Shown here piece by piece: positions 33,741 through 42,514 of a stretch of DNA of 64,000 nt (position 1 is its first letter; each line of letters begins with the position of its first letter). Made by a program: the position numbers and the translations under genes. Below the pieces are notes generated by a model that was given only the letters and a program-made list of their open reading frames with translations, made no database searches and was not told where the DNA came from. Location: the NCBI GenBank assembly GCA_039970095.1, contig JBDVMP010000069.1, forward strand, positions 1 to 64,000, in the 5' to 3' direction. The DNA is from JAMZMI01 sp039970095 (lineage in GTDB: Bacteria; Bacteroidota; Bacteroidia; Cytophagales; Cyclobacteriaceae).

Positions 33741-36080
33741 CTATTCCGTCAATATTGTAAAATGAAAAGTACTACCTTTTCCCTCTTTAGACTCCACCCA
33801 TAGTTGGCCATTGTGATACTCTACTATTTTACGGCAATGCGCCAGCCCAATACCTGAACCCGCAAACTCATCTCTTCTATGCAGTTTTCTGAAAATCAGA
33901 AAAATATTTTTAAACTCCTTTTCCGGAATACCTATACCATTATCTGACACACTGAATTGCCACCCACCTTCAACCTTAGTGTGATCTATTTTTATTTTGA
34001 TAGGTTCTTCTTCTCTTGCAAATTTTATAGCATTAGAAATCAGATTTTGAAATGCCAATTTCAACTCTACAGGATATGCTTTAACCACCGGGAATTCCTT
34101 TTTGTTCAGCATAATCTGCGCTTTATTTTCACTGATCTTAAAATCAAGATCAGCGATTACCTGATCAAGAATAGTGCTGACACTAATATCCGCAAGTTCT
34201 TTTACTCTACCAAGCCTGGAGTAATCCAAAAGTGCCTGAATCATGTCTTCCATACGGTTGACACCATTTTGAATCACACTCACATACCGTTTAGTTTCAT
34301 CTCCAATATAATCATCAAAATCTTCCAAAAGAACTTTAAGGTAATTTTTTACCGTTAGGAGCGGCTCCCTCAGGTCATGTGATGCTATGTAGGCAAACTG
34401 ATCCATTTCTTTGCTTTTGGCCTCCAACACAGCAAGACCTTTTAGCTTTTCTTCTGCTATTTTTCTTTCTGTAATATTTACACTTACTCCCAGCAACCCT
34501 GTTATCTCCTCTTCCTTGTTTCGAATCGGAATCTTTGATGAGAGAAAATATTCCGTACGGTTGTCCTCCATGGTTATGGACGTTTCCTTTCGAATAATTG
34601 GTTCCCCTGTTTTGAACACCTCCAAATCCTCCTTTCTGGAAATTTCTGCTGATTCTAGCGGATAAAGCTCAAAATCATTTTTACCTAAAACCTCATTTCG
34701 ATTTTCAAACCCAGTCAGTTTCAGCTCCTCTCTATTGACCAGTGTCTTTCTCGAATCCAAATCTTTGACATAGACATTGACTGGAATATTATCCAAAACC
34801 GTCTGTAAAAAATTCACCTCCTCCTCAATTCTCAACTCTGCCTTTTTTCTTAGGTCTACATCCTGAAACGTACCATTCAGCTTCACACATTTGCCATCAG
34901 CAAACGTCGGGCGACCAATGGTTCTGATCCATTTGACATGGCCTTTGGCACTCACTATTTGCAACTCAATATCCCAATGCAACCCAAAGGAAAGAGCATC
35001 ATTAATTGCTTTTGACATTGCCTCACGACTCTTGCCCGGCTTGTAAAACTCCATATTCTCAGTGAAATTGGGAATATAGTTAGTGGGCACCTCGAAAATA
35101 CTCTTAGTAACTGAGGTCCAATCCACACTACCATTGACTAAATCAATCTCCCATCCTCCCACGAGCGCCACGCGGTTTGTCTCATATAGCAAGTCAAGTG
35201 TTTTTTTGAGAGATGATGTGCGTTCATTTACTTCGTTTTCCAGGTTTGCATTGGTCTCCTTAAGGTTTTCCTCAGCTTTCAGTCTAATTTTATCAACCTC
35301 ATTTAGCTGCAAAGCGATAAAGGAGATGGCAGATAAGCATGCAAACAATAGGGCTATGGCGAATACGTTTAGTCCACTGGCAACCCCAATCAGGCCCGCA
35401 TTGATCATTTCGTTGGTGATTACATTCACTGTCACTATGACAAACACCAGGATCAGAAAAAGCTGCCTGGCCGTCTGACTTCCTAATCGTGAACCTGTAA
35501 GCAGGCCTGTAAAACCAAATTCAGGATGGAGCTGACAGGCTCGCACGGACAGTAAAAGCAGCAGAACAGCCGTATGAATGGCCATTGATGATATGAAAGT
35601 CAAGGTGCTTTCGCTGGGTATGTTATTAATAAATCCCAGTATGGCCAAAAAGGCAATGATGGAAATACCATTTAAGACGTACTGCCCCAACTTTTTAGTC
35701 CATTGAGCAGGGATTTCAAATAAAAATAAGACAGCACCTAAGGAGAAGAATGACAATGCCGTGCCTAAAGACATCAGACCACTAGATTTACTTTCATCCC
35801 AAACCAAAAACTGATCAATACCAATATCGACGAAAAAAAGGCGTTCTATGGCTGATAAACCTGATAATACACAGACCACAAAAACTGCTACCATCTTTAA
35901 CCAGCGAGAACTCCTCCCGGGTAGCAAAGCCACGCCCACAAGCAAAAAGCAAATAGCAGTATTCACCTTCATGCTAGCCTCCTCAAAACCGAGGTTCTGC
36001 AGAAAATCAATATCGGCCAACCAGCCTATAAAGACTAAAACCGAAATAATAATACTGAAATGTGATGCGTATTTTAACAA
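33741..36080 (-). CDS. Membrane PAS-domain histidine kinase
   Basis: This 779-residue kinase has seven to eight N-terminal helices (about 1-260) and a coiled-coil linker (KETNANLENEVNERTSSLKK). Two PAS domains follow (about 300-425 and 430-545), then a HisKA domain with phospho-acceptor His568 (SHDLREPL) and an ATPase domain (SDNGIGIP, GSGIGLAHC). The HisKA and ATPase parts resemble phytochrome-type kinases, although no chromophore domain exists. The partner is the receiver encoded two bases downstream. The signal is not evident. Confidence 0.9.
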   Translation of the reverse strand: MLKYASHFSIIISVLVFIGWLADIDFLQNLGFEEASMKVNTAICFLLVGVALLPGRSSRWLKMVAVFVVCVLSGLSAIERLFFVDIGIDQFLVWDESKSSGLMSLGTALSFFSLGAVLFLFEIPAQWTKKLGQYVLNGISIIAFLAILGFINNIPSESTLTFISSMAIHTAVLLLLLSVRACQLHPEFGFTGLLTGSRLGSQTARQLFLILVFVIVTVNVITNEMINAGLIGVASGLNVFAIALLFACLSAISFIALQLNEVDKIRLKAEENLKETNANLENEVNERTSSLKKTLDLLYETNRVALVGGWEIDLVNGSVDWTSVTKSIFEVPTNYIPNFTENMEFYKPGKSREAMSKAINDALSFGLHWDIELQIVSAKGHVKWIRTIGRPTFADGKCVKLNGTFQDVDLRKKAELRIEEEVNFLQTVLDNIPVNVYVKDLDSRKTLVNREELKLTGFENRNEVLGKNDFELYPLESAEISRKEDLEVFKTGEPIIRKETSITMEDNRTEYFLSSKIPIRNKEEEITGLLGVSVNITERKIAEEKLKGLAVLEAKSKEMDQFAYIASHDLREPLLTVKNYLKVLLEDFDDYIGDETKRYVSVIQNGVNRMEDMIQALLDYSRLGRVKELADISVSTILDQVIADLDFKISENKAQIMLNKKEFPVVKAYPVELKLAFQNLISNAIKFAREEEPIKIKIDHTKVEGGWQFSVSDNGIGIPEKEFKNIFLIFRKLHRRDEFAGSGIGLAHCRKIVEYHNGQLWVESKEGKGSTFHFTILTE

Positions 36081-36138
36081 TCGAATATTGTTTTAATCTC
36101 TGTTGATCTGATAATATACCTCGGCCAAAATAACCTTA

Positions 36139-36501
36139 CTAATCGGCGTTTGTTACTTTATTTATAGCGATCGCCAGGCGGTCATGAGACTCTATCGGTT
36201 TTTTAATATAATCGAATACGTTTAACGACAATGCTTCATTCATTTGATCAGTGCTATTTGATATCACGATGGTTTTAGGCAATGGATCAATAATACTGAG
36301 CATATCCAACCCATCAAGTGAGTCAATTTGCATATCAAGAAAAAGAATATTTGGCTTCAGTTTTGTAATTCCTTTGGCAGCCTCAATCGTAGAGGTATAT
36401 GATGCCACAAATTCAAGGTTTTCAAACTTCTCTAAATGTTTCTTTAACAACATGATAAAGGCCATATCATCATCCACTATTATATAGGAATGTTTCTTCA
36501 T
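36139..36501 (-). CDS. Single-domain response regulator (LytR-type receiver)
   Basis: This 120-residue receiver has the acidic pocket DDDM near residues 10-13, phospho-acceptor Asp56 (LFLDMQIDSLDG) and the Lys of YIKKPIE near residue 106. The D-M-x-I-x-x-L-D-G pattern is typical of LytR/AgrR receivers, but no LytTR output domain follows. It overlaps the stop of the hybrid kinase gene by four bases, so it is coupled to it. Confidence 0.88.
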   Translation of the reverse strand: MKKHSYIIVDDDMAFIMLLKKHLEKFENLEFVASYTSTIEAAKGITKLKPNILFLDMQIDSLDGLDMLSIIDPLPKTIVISNSTDQMNEALSLNVFDYIKKPIESHDRLAIAINKVTNAD

Positions 36502-39428
36502 TTTATTTTCTTTAACTCACTCATAATGTAGCGGCAGCTTTTTAAAATAGATGCTTTTAACTTTTGATCAAGTTGAACCTCTCCGTCGGACAGATCAGTC
36601 AAGGACAATACTAGATCATCCTGCTCAAAAAGCTTATTGAGCAACTGAATTTTATGTATTGCTCTCTTCAGTCTCTCCAAATCTCCGTCTTTCGAAAAGG
36701 CATTAATTTCAACAATGAATTCCTTATAGTTATTAATACAATGTCCGGAAAAATCTACCTCAAAGTCTGAATCTCCTCCTGAGTATTGACGGATAATTTC
36801 TAAAATATGATCCTCGCCTGGAATAACAGTTTTTTTCGTCTTCCTTACTTTTCCAATGTTCCTATTGATTATCGTATGAAGATCTGTGACATTAAAAGGC
36901 TTGGATAATGACGCAGTAATACCAGAGTCTATGGCGGCTTGAGAATTTCTGTAAGAATCCGCCGTAAGCAGGATGATCGGTATATTCTGAAAATATGAAT
37001 CATTGTTGGCTCTAATCCTGGTTGTAGCCGTCAAGCCATCCATTACGGGCATTTGAAGATCCATCAGGACCATATCATAAGCTTTTGATTGCAACTGCTC
37101 TAGTGCCTGCAATCCATTGCCAACCACATCAAATGTAATTCCTACATGATCCAGAATCTTGCCCATGAGATACTGATTTGCAGTGTTGTCTTCTGCTATT
37201 AATACATGAACCTCCTGGCTCTGAAAAGTACTGCTGACGTCTTCCTTTGCGAGGTGCGGTGAAACAAAGTCCGCAGGAGCATTTTTCATTTTTATTTCAA
37301 AAGAAAACTCCGACCCTTTACCTACTTCACTATTAACTGAAATAGTGCTCCCCATGAGCTCAAGAAGTCTTTTTGTGATATATAGCCCCAGGCCTGTTCC
37401 CCCATAATCTTTTGATTTCACCGATGTGACCTGTTCGAAAGATTTGAATATCTTATCCTGATTTTCTGGGGATATACCAATGCCTTCATCTTTAACCGAA
37501 ATTTTTAAAGTGCTGTAAGCCTGCCCTGTTTTAATCGCTGAAACGGATAAATCTACCCTGCCTTCACTGGTGAATTTAATAGCATTGCCTGTCAGGTTAT
37601 AAATGACTTGTGACAGGCGCGTTTTATCTCCAATAAAGGCATTAGGCAAGGTTTGATCATAAGCCAACTCAAGAGTTACCAGATTCTCTGCGGCTTGTTG
37701 GCTGAGTGAGTTTTTGATATTGGTTAGGAGCGCTTTCAAATCAAATGGATCTCTGTTCAATTGAATTTTGCCCGATTCGATTTTGCTTATATCCAAAATA
37801 TCATTGACCAGATTCTGAAGGTTTTCACCTGAGAAATGAAGCAAACTAAGGTTCTCCTCCTGATCTTTCTTCGGGTTGTCCGCTAGCAATACCTGAGTCA
37901 TACCTACAATAGCGTTCAGTGGGGTTCGAATTTCATGACTCATTGTAGCCAAAAATCTTTCTTTGGCTTTTGAGGCTTCCTCAGCTTGTTTCTTTGCTTT
38001 CTTTAAATCTTCGGTTTTTTGTTTGGCGTTGGTAATATTCTCAGTAAACATAATCGTCCCACCTACTTCGCCTTCGCTGATATACCATGGACGCACCTCC
38101 CACTTTATCCATTGATTGTCCCCTACCAGCAACAAGTCTTCCTGCTTTGATTGCACTTCACCATTCATGGCACGTTCATGGATACTTTTCCAATCACCAT
38201 TTATCTTGGGGTACTCTTCCATCAAACTACTCCCAACTATTACCTTGTCTGCTACCTTATAATCTTCCAGCCATTTATGACTCACTACCAGGTATTCCAA
38301 ATCTGTGCTGAACATGGCAATAGCTGCCGGAGCATTGGCTACAAATACACGCAGTTGGTTTTCTAGTTGTCTTCGCTCATTGATATCCATAACCCCGCCT
38401 ATCATCAGTACGGGGTTGCCCTCTGCATCTCGTTTCACATTACCTACTGCCTCTACCCACTTGTAATCTCCCCCTTTGGTTTTTACGCGGAGTTCAATCG
38501 CAGATGAAAGTCCCGTTTTTGTGGATATTTCAGAAGCATCTAATAATTTTTGTAAATCAGAAGGGTGTGTTCTTTCAAGAAACGACTTGGATGTGCCTTC
38601 TATCTCATTCGGTTCAAAATCAAGAATCTTGTAGAGACGCGCGGACCATTGCTGTTCTTTTGTTTTAACATTATTTTCCCAAATCCCAATCTGAATTGAT
38701 TCGGTCAAAAACTCCAGTTTTTCCAACCTGATCTTAGCGTCCTGATTTGCAGAAATCAGTTCTTCACGGGCATTGTCTAGTGAATGCGAATACCTGCTGA
38801 CAGCTTTTATGGTAAAGAAATAGACCCAGCCTGCAGAAATTACAACAGATATTCCAAATACGATATACATCCATATAACCTCCGAACGTGTATCTTGAAT
38901 GACTTTAATAGCTAACACTTCATATTCTTTGGTTATTTCATCCATAACCGCAAGAAATTGTGATTCGTATTTTATCAGATTACCCAGGTGCTGAGAAGTA
39001 GTAGCCATTTCTCCGTTAGATAGCTGTTGAGCTGCAATTAGCAGACTATTCAAAAGCGGATTTATTTGAATAAACAATGAATCTAGCCGGTTGGTACCTC
39101 CCAGGTTTTCGGCTAGACGCTTATTTGCTGACTGTAGCGAGTCATGAGAATTACGAAATAAAATAGCTAAAGAATCAACCGTTTTAGTCTTAATAAATTC
39201 GTCTCCATATTTGGCAACTAAAACACTACTCTTAGCGATATTTTGACTGAGCATTCTTTGCCTACCAGACAGGTTAATGATTGAGGCCAGGTCGGTATTT
39301 TGCTTACTATGCAAATTTTGACGTATCCCAAAAACAAAAGCTGTTAGAATAACGAGCAAGGCTCCTAATATGAACTGGACGGCAAGGCTTACTTTAACTT
39401 TACTAAGCTGAGGACTCTTAAATGGCAT
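36498..39428 (-). CDS. Hybrid histidine kinase with PilJ/NarX-type sensor, PAS pair, receiver and Hpt-like end
   Basis: The 976-residue protein has two helices (about 15-35 and 185-207) that bracket a periplasmic four-helix sensor. This sensor starts LSGRQRMLSQ (residues 53-62), the PilJ/NarX-like motif. Two PAS domains (about 240-355 and 360-470), HisKA with His498 (MSHEIRTPLN) and an ATPase domain (DEGIGIS, GTGLGLYI) follow. A receiver (MVLMDLQMPVMDG) and a C-terminal helical Hpt-like domain (AIHKIQLLNKLF) end the chain. NarX uses a similar motif to sense nitrate, but the motif is widespread, so nitrate sensing is only a possibility. Confidence 0.9.
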   Translation of the reverse strand: MPFKSPQLSKVKVSLAVQFILGALLVILTAFVFGIRQNLHSKQNTDLASIINLSGRQRMLSQNIAKSSVLVAKYGDEFIKTKTVDSLAILFRNSHDSLQSANKRLAENLGGTNRLDSLFIQINPLLNSLLIAAQQLSNGEMATTSQHLGNLIKYESQFLAVMDEITKEYEVLAIKVIQDTRSEVIWMYIVFGISVVISAGWVYFFTIKAVSRYSHSLDNAREELISANQDAKIRLEKLEFLTESIQIGIWENNVKTKEQQWSARLYKILDFEPNEIEGTSKSFLERTHPSDLQKLLDASEISTKTGLSSAIELRVKTKGGDYKWVEAVGNVKRDAEGNPVLMIGGVMDINERRQLENQLRVFVANAPAAIAMFSTDLEYLVVSHKWLEDYKVADKVIVGSSLMEEYPKINGDWKSIHERAMNGEVQSKQEDLLLVGDNQWIKWEVRPWYISEGEVGGTIMFTENITNAKQKTEDLKKAKKQAEEASKAKERFLATMSHEIRTPLNAIVGMTQVLLADNPKKDQEENLSLLHFSGENLQNLVNDILDISKIESGKIQLNRDPFDLKALLTNIKNSLSQQAAENLVTLELAYDQTLPNAFIGDKTRLSQVIYNLTGNAIKFTSEGRVDLSVSAIKTGQAYSTLKISVKDEGIGISPENQDKIFKSFEQVTSVKSKDYGGTGLGLYITKRLLELMGSTISVNSEVGKGSEFSFEIKMKNAPADFVSPHLAKEDVSSTFQSQEVHVLIAEDNTANQYLMGKILDHVGITFDVVGNGLQALEQLQSKAYDMVLMDLQMPVMDGLTATTRIRANNDSYFQNIPIILLTADSYRNSQAAIDSGITASLSKPFNVTDLHTIINRNIGKVRKTKKTVIPGEDHILEIIRQYSGGDSDFEVDFSGHCINNYKEFIVEINAFSKDGDLERLKRAIHKIQLLNKLFEQDDLVLSLTDLSDGEVQLDQKLKASILKSCRYIMSELKKIK

Positions 39429-39518
39429 AGCGGCTTATGGGATTTCAGTCGAAATTCCTGCTTGTTCAATATATTAAAATTATCAACCAATCACACTTTT
39501 TAAACCAATATTCAAGGT

Positions 39519-40550
39519 TCAAAAATGTTTCCATCCCTGTGCCTGAAGTGGCACTGTATTGTTGTTTCGGGTAACCATCACTTTACCTTTATCAGCTTCA
39601 TGCATATACCCAATCGTCTGGATATCTCGATGATTTTTAATCTTTTCAAAATCTTCCTGACTGATGGTAAACAGTAACTCATAATCTTCTCCCCCATTCA
39701 ATGCGCAAGTGTTGGGATCTATACTAAACTCAGCCGCCGTTTCATATGCTTCCTTGTCTATAGGGATTTTGTCTTCATATATGGCCACTCCCAGGTTTGA
39801 TTGCTTGCAGATATGAAACAAGTCTGACGCCAGACCATCTGACACATCAATCATGGAAGTAGGTTTCACTCCCAAATCCCGAAGTTCATGAACGATATCC
39901 ATTCTGGCTTTTGGTTTGAGCTGCCGCTCCACCACGTACGGGTATTTATCCAACTTGGGCTGCATATTGGGATTAGCTACAAACTCTTGTTTTTCCCTGT
40001 TCAAAACCTGTAATCCTACATATGCCGCGCCTAAATCACCCGTAACACATACAATATCCTTAGTTTGAGCTGTACTCCTGTATGTGATTTCATCCTTATG
40101 GCCTGTACCCAAAACAGTAACAGAAATAATCAAGCCCGATGGAGATGAGGTTGTATCGCCTCCTACCAAATCAACCTTAAAATCAGCACATGCTGCATTA
40201 ATACCTTCATATAATGCCTCCACTGCTTCCACCGAAAACCTATTGCTCAGGCCGACACTGACCGTAACTTGTTTTGGTGTGCCGTTCATAGCTGCTATAT
40301 CAGATACATTCACGGCAATCGCCTTGTAGCCAAGATGGGCTAGTGGAGCATAAGAGAGGTCAAAGTGCACGCCCTCGACAAGCATATCTGTTGATGTAAG
40401 CAAAAGCTGATCGCCCATCTGCATAACAGCGGCATCATCTCCAATTCCCGATAAGGTCTCTTCGTTAAACTTTTGAGTGCCGCCGGCCAGCTTTTCTATA
40501 AGGCCAAATTCTCCCAGCTCACCGATTTCGGTACGTTTTGTTTCGCTCAT
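39519..40550 (-). CDS. thiL: Thiamine-monophosphate kinase
   Basis: This 343-residue enzyme phosphorylates thiamine monophosphate to thiamine diphosphate. The nucleotide-binding motif GIGDDAAVM lies near residues 36-44, LTSTDMLVEGVHFD follows, and VTGDLGAAYVGLQ and SMIDVSDGLASDL mark the second half. The length matches ThiL. It is 21 bases after the methylmalonyl-CoA epimerase gene on the same strand. No TPP riboswitch was seen. Confidence 0.93.
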   Translation of the reverse strand: MSETKRTEIGELGEFGLIEKLAGGTQKFNEETLSGIGDDAAVMQMGDQLLLTSTDMLVEGVHFDLSYAPLAHLGYKAIAVNVSDIAAMNGTPKQVTVSVGLSNRFSVEAVEALYEGINAACADFKVDLVGGDTTSSPSGLIISVTVLGTGHKDEITYRSTAQTKDIVCVTGDLGAAYVGLQVLNREKQEFVANPNMQPKLDKYPYVVERQLKPKARMDIVHELRDLGVKPTSMIDVSDGLASDLFHICKQSNLGVAIYEDKIPIDKEAYETAAEFSIDPNTCALNGGEDYELLFTISQEDFEKIKNHRDIQTIGYMHEADKGKVMVTRNNNTVPLQAQGWKHF

Positions 40551-40571
40551 GTTTTTCTGATTAATCAGGTA

Positions 40572-40970
40572 CTATTTTATTTCCTGACAAAGTTCTACAA
40601 GCACGCCATTCGTACTTTTTGGATGCAGGAAACAAACCAATTTGTTATCTGCTCCTTTTTTAGGCTCTTCGTTGAGTAAAATAAAGCCTTCACCCCTCAG
40701 TCGATCCATTTCGGAGACTATGTCATCTACCTCAAACGCTATATGGTGAATACCCTCACCTTTCTTTTCTATAAATTTTGAAATGGGCCCTTCGGGTGCG
40801 GTTGATTCCAAAAGCTCTATTTTGGCTCCCACATCGAAGAAAGAAGTGCTCACATGCTCTGACTCTACGGTCTCGGTCTTATAAGCTTGCTGCCCAAAAA
40901 GCTTTGAAAAGAGAGCATTTGCTTCCTTCAGGCCTTTTACTGCGATCCCTATGTGTTCTATACGTGCCAC
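40572..40970 (-). CDS. mce: Methylmalonyl-CoA epimerase
   Basis: This 132-residue VOC-fold enzyme interconverts the methylmalonyl-CoA epimers. It has the expected halves: ARIEHIGIAVKGLKEANALF and, later, GIHHIAFEVDDIVSEMDRL. Metal ligands are His6 and the His of GIHHIAF, with a final Glu in LVELCQE. It belongs to propionate metabolism. It is in an operon with thiL, a pairing that has no clear functional reason. Confidence 0.92.
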   Translation of the reverse strand: MARIEHIGIAVKGLKEANALFSKLFGQQAYKTETVESEHVSTSFFDVGAKIELLESTAPEGPISKFIEKKGEGIHHIAFEVDDIVSEMDRLRGEGFILLNEEPKKGADNKLVCFLHPKSTNGVLVELCQEIK

Positions 40971-41100
40971 CTTTGTGAAATGTGATTAGTTTTGCAAAAG
41001 TGCGGAAACTTTTCGGTGATTTGAAAGGTTGATTGAGTTGATATAAATTTAATCAAAGGGAAAACGTAAACCGCATTGAGTCAACAAACAATATCAAGAA

Positions 41101-41427
41101 ATGATTACTGTAACAGATAAGGCAAAAGAACGCATCGCAGAGCTGCGATTAGAGGACGGGCACTCACCAGCACACAATGTGCGTGTTGCTGTGAAAGGTG
41201 GAGGATGTTCGGGCCTCATGTATGACTTGTTGTTCGATGACCAACTGAAAGATAGCGATCAGGTATTTGAGGACAAAGGGGTAAAAGTTATAGTGGACAA
41301 AAAGAGTCTGCTCTACCTTGTAGGAACCACCCTTGACTTCTCAGATGGACTGAATGGTAAGGGTTTTCAGTTTGTAAACCCAAACGCCACCCGCACTTGC
41401 GGATGTGGTGAAAGCTTCTCGATTTAA
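41101..41427 (+). CDS. IscA/SufA-type iron-sulfur assembly protein
   Basis: This 108-residue A-type carrier has its three cysteines in place: Cys36 (GGGCSGLMYD) and the C-terminal Cys100-Gly-Cys102 (TCGCGESFSI). It passes FeS clusters to apo-proteins. It stands alone here, between divergent mce and a 58-residue peptide gene, and is followed by a strong terminator. Confidence 0.93.
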   Translation: MITVTDKAKERIAELRLEDGHSPAHNVRVAVKGGGCSGLMYDLLFDDQLKDSDQVFEDKGVKVIVDKKSLLYLVGTTLDFSDGLNGKGFQFVNPNATRTCGCGESFSI

Positions 41428-41452
41428 CCGTTCCAGTTTCAGAGTTATTTAC

Positions 41453-41478
41453 AAGCCACTTTCCAGTGGCTTTTTTTG
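41453..41478 (+). terminator. Rho-independent terminator after iscA-type gene
   Basis: AAGCCACT and AGTGGCTT pair perfectly around TTCC and are followed by a run of T. It ends the gene that stops at 41427. Confidence 0.9.
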
Positions 41479-41685
41479 TTGATTCTGAAAATTGACCTCA
41501 TCCTTTATTTGATTTTATCATCTTGGTAAAAGAACCAAGAATCTTAAAATTATCATATTTAACATGTAGTTAAGCTTACTAAAATTATCATTTACTCGAT
41601 TATTTATATTTTTAATAGGAATCACGCAACAAAATACAAGTACATTTTGTAGATTGAGAGAAGTAAAGAGACCTAAACACAATCT

Positions 41686-41862
41686 ATGAAAACTTTAAGC
41701 TTACTTGGCGTAGCAATACTCGCTCCTCTTGCAGCGATGTTCTTCATTTTAACCATTGTATGGAAAACAGCAGAAGCATTATTTGTATATGCTTTCAGAC
41801 TTGACAGATCGAATGAGGAGAATGCTTCAGAGCCAAGTATTATTGAAAATCAAGTGGCTTAA
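41686..41862 (+). CDS. 58-residue single-helix membrane peptide
   Basis: ATG at 41686 opens a 58-codon frame. The product begins MKTLSLLGVAILAPLAAMFF and has one helix to about residue 36 (WKTAEALFVYAF), then a charged tail ending in ENQVA. The stop codon lies inside a perfect terminator stem, so the peptide gene is a compact transcript of its own. Single-span peptides of this type often regulate or stabilise membrane complexes; no relative was recognised. Confidence 0.6.
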   Translation: MKTLSLLGVAILAPLAAMFFILTIVWKTAEALFVYAFRLDRSNEENASEPSIIENQVA

Positions 41863-41873
41863 GCCACTTTTTT
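41852..41873 (+). terminator. Terminator overlapping the peptide stop codon
   Basis: AAGTGGCT and AGCCACTT form a perfect 8-base stem with a TA loop, followed by TTTT. The TAA stop of the 58-residue gene (41860-41862) sits in the loop and stem. The arms reuse the AAGCCACT/AGTGGCTT bases of the terminator at 41453. Confidence 0.8.
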
Positions 41874-41965
41874 ATTGCACTTTCATTAGTTGATTCCAAC
41901 TTACGGTCGACCGTTAAGGTTACCGTTTTATTCTTTCCAGTATCAACAGTCATACCTATATAACT

Positions 41966-42514
41966 ATGCTGGAATTAAGTTCTGAATCGATCAAAATGCT
42001 CGATACAAACGGGTATGCACTAAAAGTCACAGATAGCAGCATTTCATTTACAAAACCCAGAGACCTCAACTGGTTAATTATTTTGACCGGATTCATCTGC
42101 GTACTTCTGGGAATGGCCTTCATCCGAAACCCAATCCCAGGCTTGGTTATTTGTGGTTCGCTTGTGGCACTCACCTGGCTTGTTTTTTTATTCTCCCGAA
42201 AAAAACCATTCTTTGAATTGGATCTATCAAATCAGAGATTTCGCCATGACCAATTTGCAACTCCCCAGCGAATCGATACTATCACGGAGATTTCTATACA
42301 AACGCACTTTGAGAAAGAGTACGCCAGTGCGTTCAAAGAAACTTCAGAAGAGCATTCTGTAAAACTCAACCTGACCTTTGACTCTGGAACTAAGTTGAAA
42401 ATACTCGAACTAACCTCCGATTATAAAGAATTGACCCCTGAGATAGAAGAACTCTATAATTATCTAAAAACATTACTCACCTTAGCCAAACAAAACAAAG
42501 CGACTCTTCAATGA
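41966..42514 (+). CDS. Membrane protein of unknown function with two helices
   Basis: This 182-residue protein has a short N-terminal domain and two adjacent helices (about 35-75: LNWLIILTGFICVLLGMAF, then LVICGSLVALTWLVFLF). A cytosolic beta-rich C-terminal domain follows, with a helix at the end. The layout resembles PH-like membrane proteins, but no family could be assigned. Its last codon overlaps the start of the CotH gene by four bases, so the two are translationally coupled. Confidence 0.65.
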   Translation: MLELSSESIKMLDTNGYALKVTDSSISFTKPRDLNWLIILTGFICVLLGMAFIRNPIPGLVICGSLVALTWLVFLFSRKKPFFELDLSNQRFRHDQFATPQRIDTITEISIQTHFEKEYASAFKETSEEHSVKLNLTFDSGTKLKILELTSDYKELTPEIEELYNYLKTLLTLAKQNKATLQ

